A stretch of DNA of 13,526 nt from an uncultured Oscillospiraceae bacterium (GTDB lineage: Bacteria > Bacillota > Clostridia > Oscillospirales > Acutalibacteraceae): the NCBI GenBank assembly GCA_900552225.1, contig URYX01000028.1, positions 1 through 13,526 on the forward strand, written 5' to 3'. The notes under the pieces are model-generated. The model was not told the origin of the DNA, ran no database searches, and saw nothing but the letters and a program-made list of their open reading frames with translations. This document shows positions 12,475 to 13,526 of this stretch, one piece after another; the first letter of the stretch is position 1, and each line of letters begins with the position of its first letter. The position numbers were made by a program, and so were the translations under genes.

Positions 12475-13526
12475 TTACGAAGCAAGCCCCGGAATACATT
12501 CTCCGATTATATCTGTCAGATACTTGCTTTTTAGTCCAATCTCAATTCGCCCACCTTCAAATACTCGTACTTTATCTATCAGTCGGCTTATAACCTCAGG
12601 GCGATACTCGGTCAAAGCCTGAATCCGTTCCGCATCCTGCCCTGCAAGAGTAAGAGCTTTTTGTTTTTGAATACACTCATTTAATAGCACATTCTTTTCT
12701 GCGATCTTCTGTTGAAGCCTTTCGTCTTCAGCCTTATTATCGGACTGAATTTTGATGAATCGCTCTCTGCTTATATGCCCATTCCTATACTCCTCATATA
12801 GAGAGCTTTTTCCATTCGCAATTTGCCTGCGCTTTCGTTCCATATCTGCGATCAGCCTTTCAAGCTGCGCCTGTTCTGTGACATCATATTTTTTCACAAA
12901 CTTAGACTTGTCCAATAGAATTCGTGCGATTGCCTGCACAACACTCAGCGTCTTGTCCTGGAGTACTTCCAGACTTTCGTGGATAGCGGCACATTCCGCT
13001 TTGTTTTGACTGGATGCCTTCAAACAAAATAGGTGTGTATCAATCGCAGGTGCTTTCTGCAGCTTCCTTCCACAATAGCCGCAAACAAATAAATTGCCGG
13101 CTCTGTTACCGGAAGTATTCATATTGACTGTTTTGATTCGAGAAGCCAACGAAGCAGCAGCGGCTTGAAACTTTTCCTCTGAAATAATGGCCTCGTGGGT
13201 GTTTTCTACAACTATCCATTGTTCACGCGGAAGTACACGGCTGTTATTGGTTCGTATTCCTACCATCTCTCGTGTGTTAGAAATCATCTTACCTGTATAT
13301 CTTCCATCATTGAGAATTTTTCGGATCGTGGAAGCCAGCCAAATACTCTCGTTGTCAACCACTCTGCCGTTATAAAACATTCCATTTTGCAGTTTGTACT
13401 GTCGCGGCGATAGAATATTTTTGTCATTCAGATATTGCGCAATGTCCTTAGTGCTGCGTCCTTCAATACACAAGTCAAATATTTTGACTACGACCTCACG
13501 GACATTCTCGTCCACAATAAGTTCTG
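12475..13526 (-). CDS. Large serine recombinase, N-terminus beyond window (partial)
   Basis: This is a site-specific DNA integrase/excisionase of the large serine recombinase group. About 350 C-terminal residues are present; the N-terminal resolvase domain with the catalytic serine (roughly 150-200 residues) lies past the window edge, and the frame is open to the last base. Counting from the GTG at 13515, a Recombinase domain spans about 1-115 (IFDLCIEGRSTKDIAQYLN, STIRKILNDGRYTGKM), a zinc-ribbon has Cys145, Cys148, Cys164 and Cys175, a coiled coil covers about 208-290, and a final beta segment is VRVFEGGRIEIGLKSKYL. Base composition is visibly more AT-rich than every other gene here, a sign of transfer. 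It points toward the spoVAC remnant and stops 71 bp from it, as expected for the end gene of an integrated element. Confidence 0.93.
   Translation of the reverse strand, partial: ELIVDENVREVVVKIFDLCIEGRSTKDIAQYLNDKNILSPRQYKLQNGMFYNGRVVDNESIWLASTIRKILNDGRYTGKMISNTREMVGIRTNNSRVLPREQWIVVENTHEAIISEEKFQAAAASLASRIKTVNMNTSGNRAGNLFVCGYCGRKLQKAPAIDTHLFCLKASSQNKAECAAIHESLEVLQDKTLSVVQAIARILLDKSKFVKKYDVTEQAQLERLIADMERKRRQIANGKSSLYEEYRNGHISRERFIKIQSDNKAEDERLQQKIAEKNVLLNECIQKQKALTLAGQDAERIQALTEYRPEVISRLIDKVRVFEGGRIEIGLKSKYLTDIIGECIPGLAS

Noticed and set aside
12281..12499. A 72-codon open frame read as a complete small membrane protein
   Set aside because: Only the last 40 codons look like a protein (SpoVAC C-terminus); the first part overlaps the recombinase end and the att region and has no ribosome binding site.

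Overview
The window looks like a metagenome or draft contig from a spore-forming, high-GC member of the Clostridia, most like the Oscillospiraceae/Ruminococcaceae. Reasons: a PolC-type replicative polymerase (a Firmicutes trait), a scattered set of endospore genes (yunB, spoVB, a SpoIID-like protein, spoVAC/spoVAD), strong AAGGAGG-type ribosome binding sites, frequent GTG/TTG starts and a Lys-tRNA with an encoded CCA. The first 51 bases are not biological: they are an untrimmed Illumina Nextera i7 adapter ending in the Tn5 mosaic end.

Layout. (1) 53-4240, plus strand: 3' third of polC, a transglutaminase-like lipoprotein, yunB, and a HAD phosphatase of the phosphoglycolate phosphatase type, closed by a strong terminator at 4281-4320. 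(2) 4343-4858, minus strand: a small zinc-ribbon membrane protein with its own sigma-A-type promoter. (3) 4991-9358, minus strand: a tight four-gene run, transcribed right to left: a proline-rich protein with a C-terminal beta-sandwich, a SpoIID-like protein with three peptidoglycan-binding repeats, a protein with two more such repeats, and a SpoVB-type flippase. Spacings are 25, 3 and 23 bp. A weak sigma-E-like promoter lies in front. This reads as a mother-cell spore-cortex operon. (4) 9524-11175, plus strand: tRNA-Lys(UUU) with a perfect consensus promoter and its own terminator, then a MATE exporter. (5) 11256-12403, minus strand: spoVAD, preceded by only the last 40 codons of spoVAC. (6) 12404-13526: AT-rich foreign DNA with a large serine recombinase gene, cut by the window edge, whose 3' end stops about 70 bp from the break in spoVAC.

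The most interesting point is region 5-6. A serine-recombinase element appears to be integrated inside spoVAC, a gene for the channel that loads dipicolinic acid into the forespore. This resembles the excisable elements that interrupt sigK (skin) and spsM (SP-beta), but those are mother-cell genes, whereas spoVA is expressed in the forespore in the studied species. Excision in the forespore would remove the element from the inherited genome, so this would be a different kind of arrangement, if it is not an assembly error or a dead gene. The other end of the element is outside the window.
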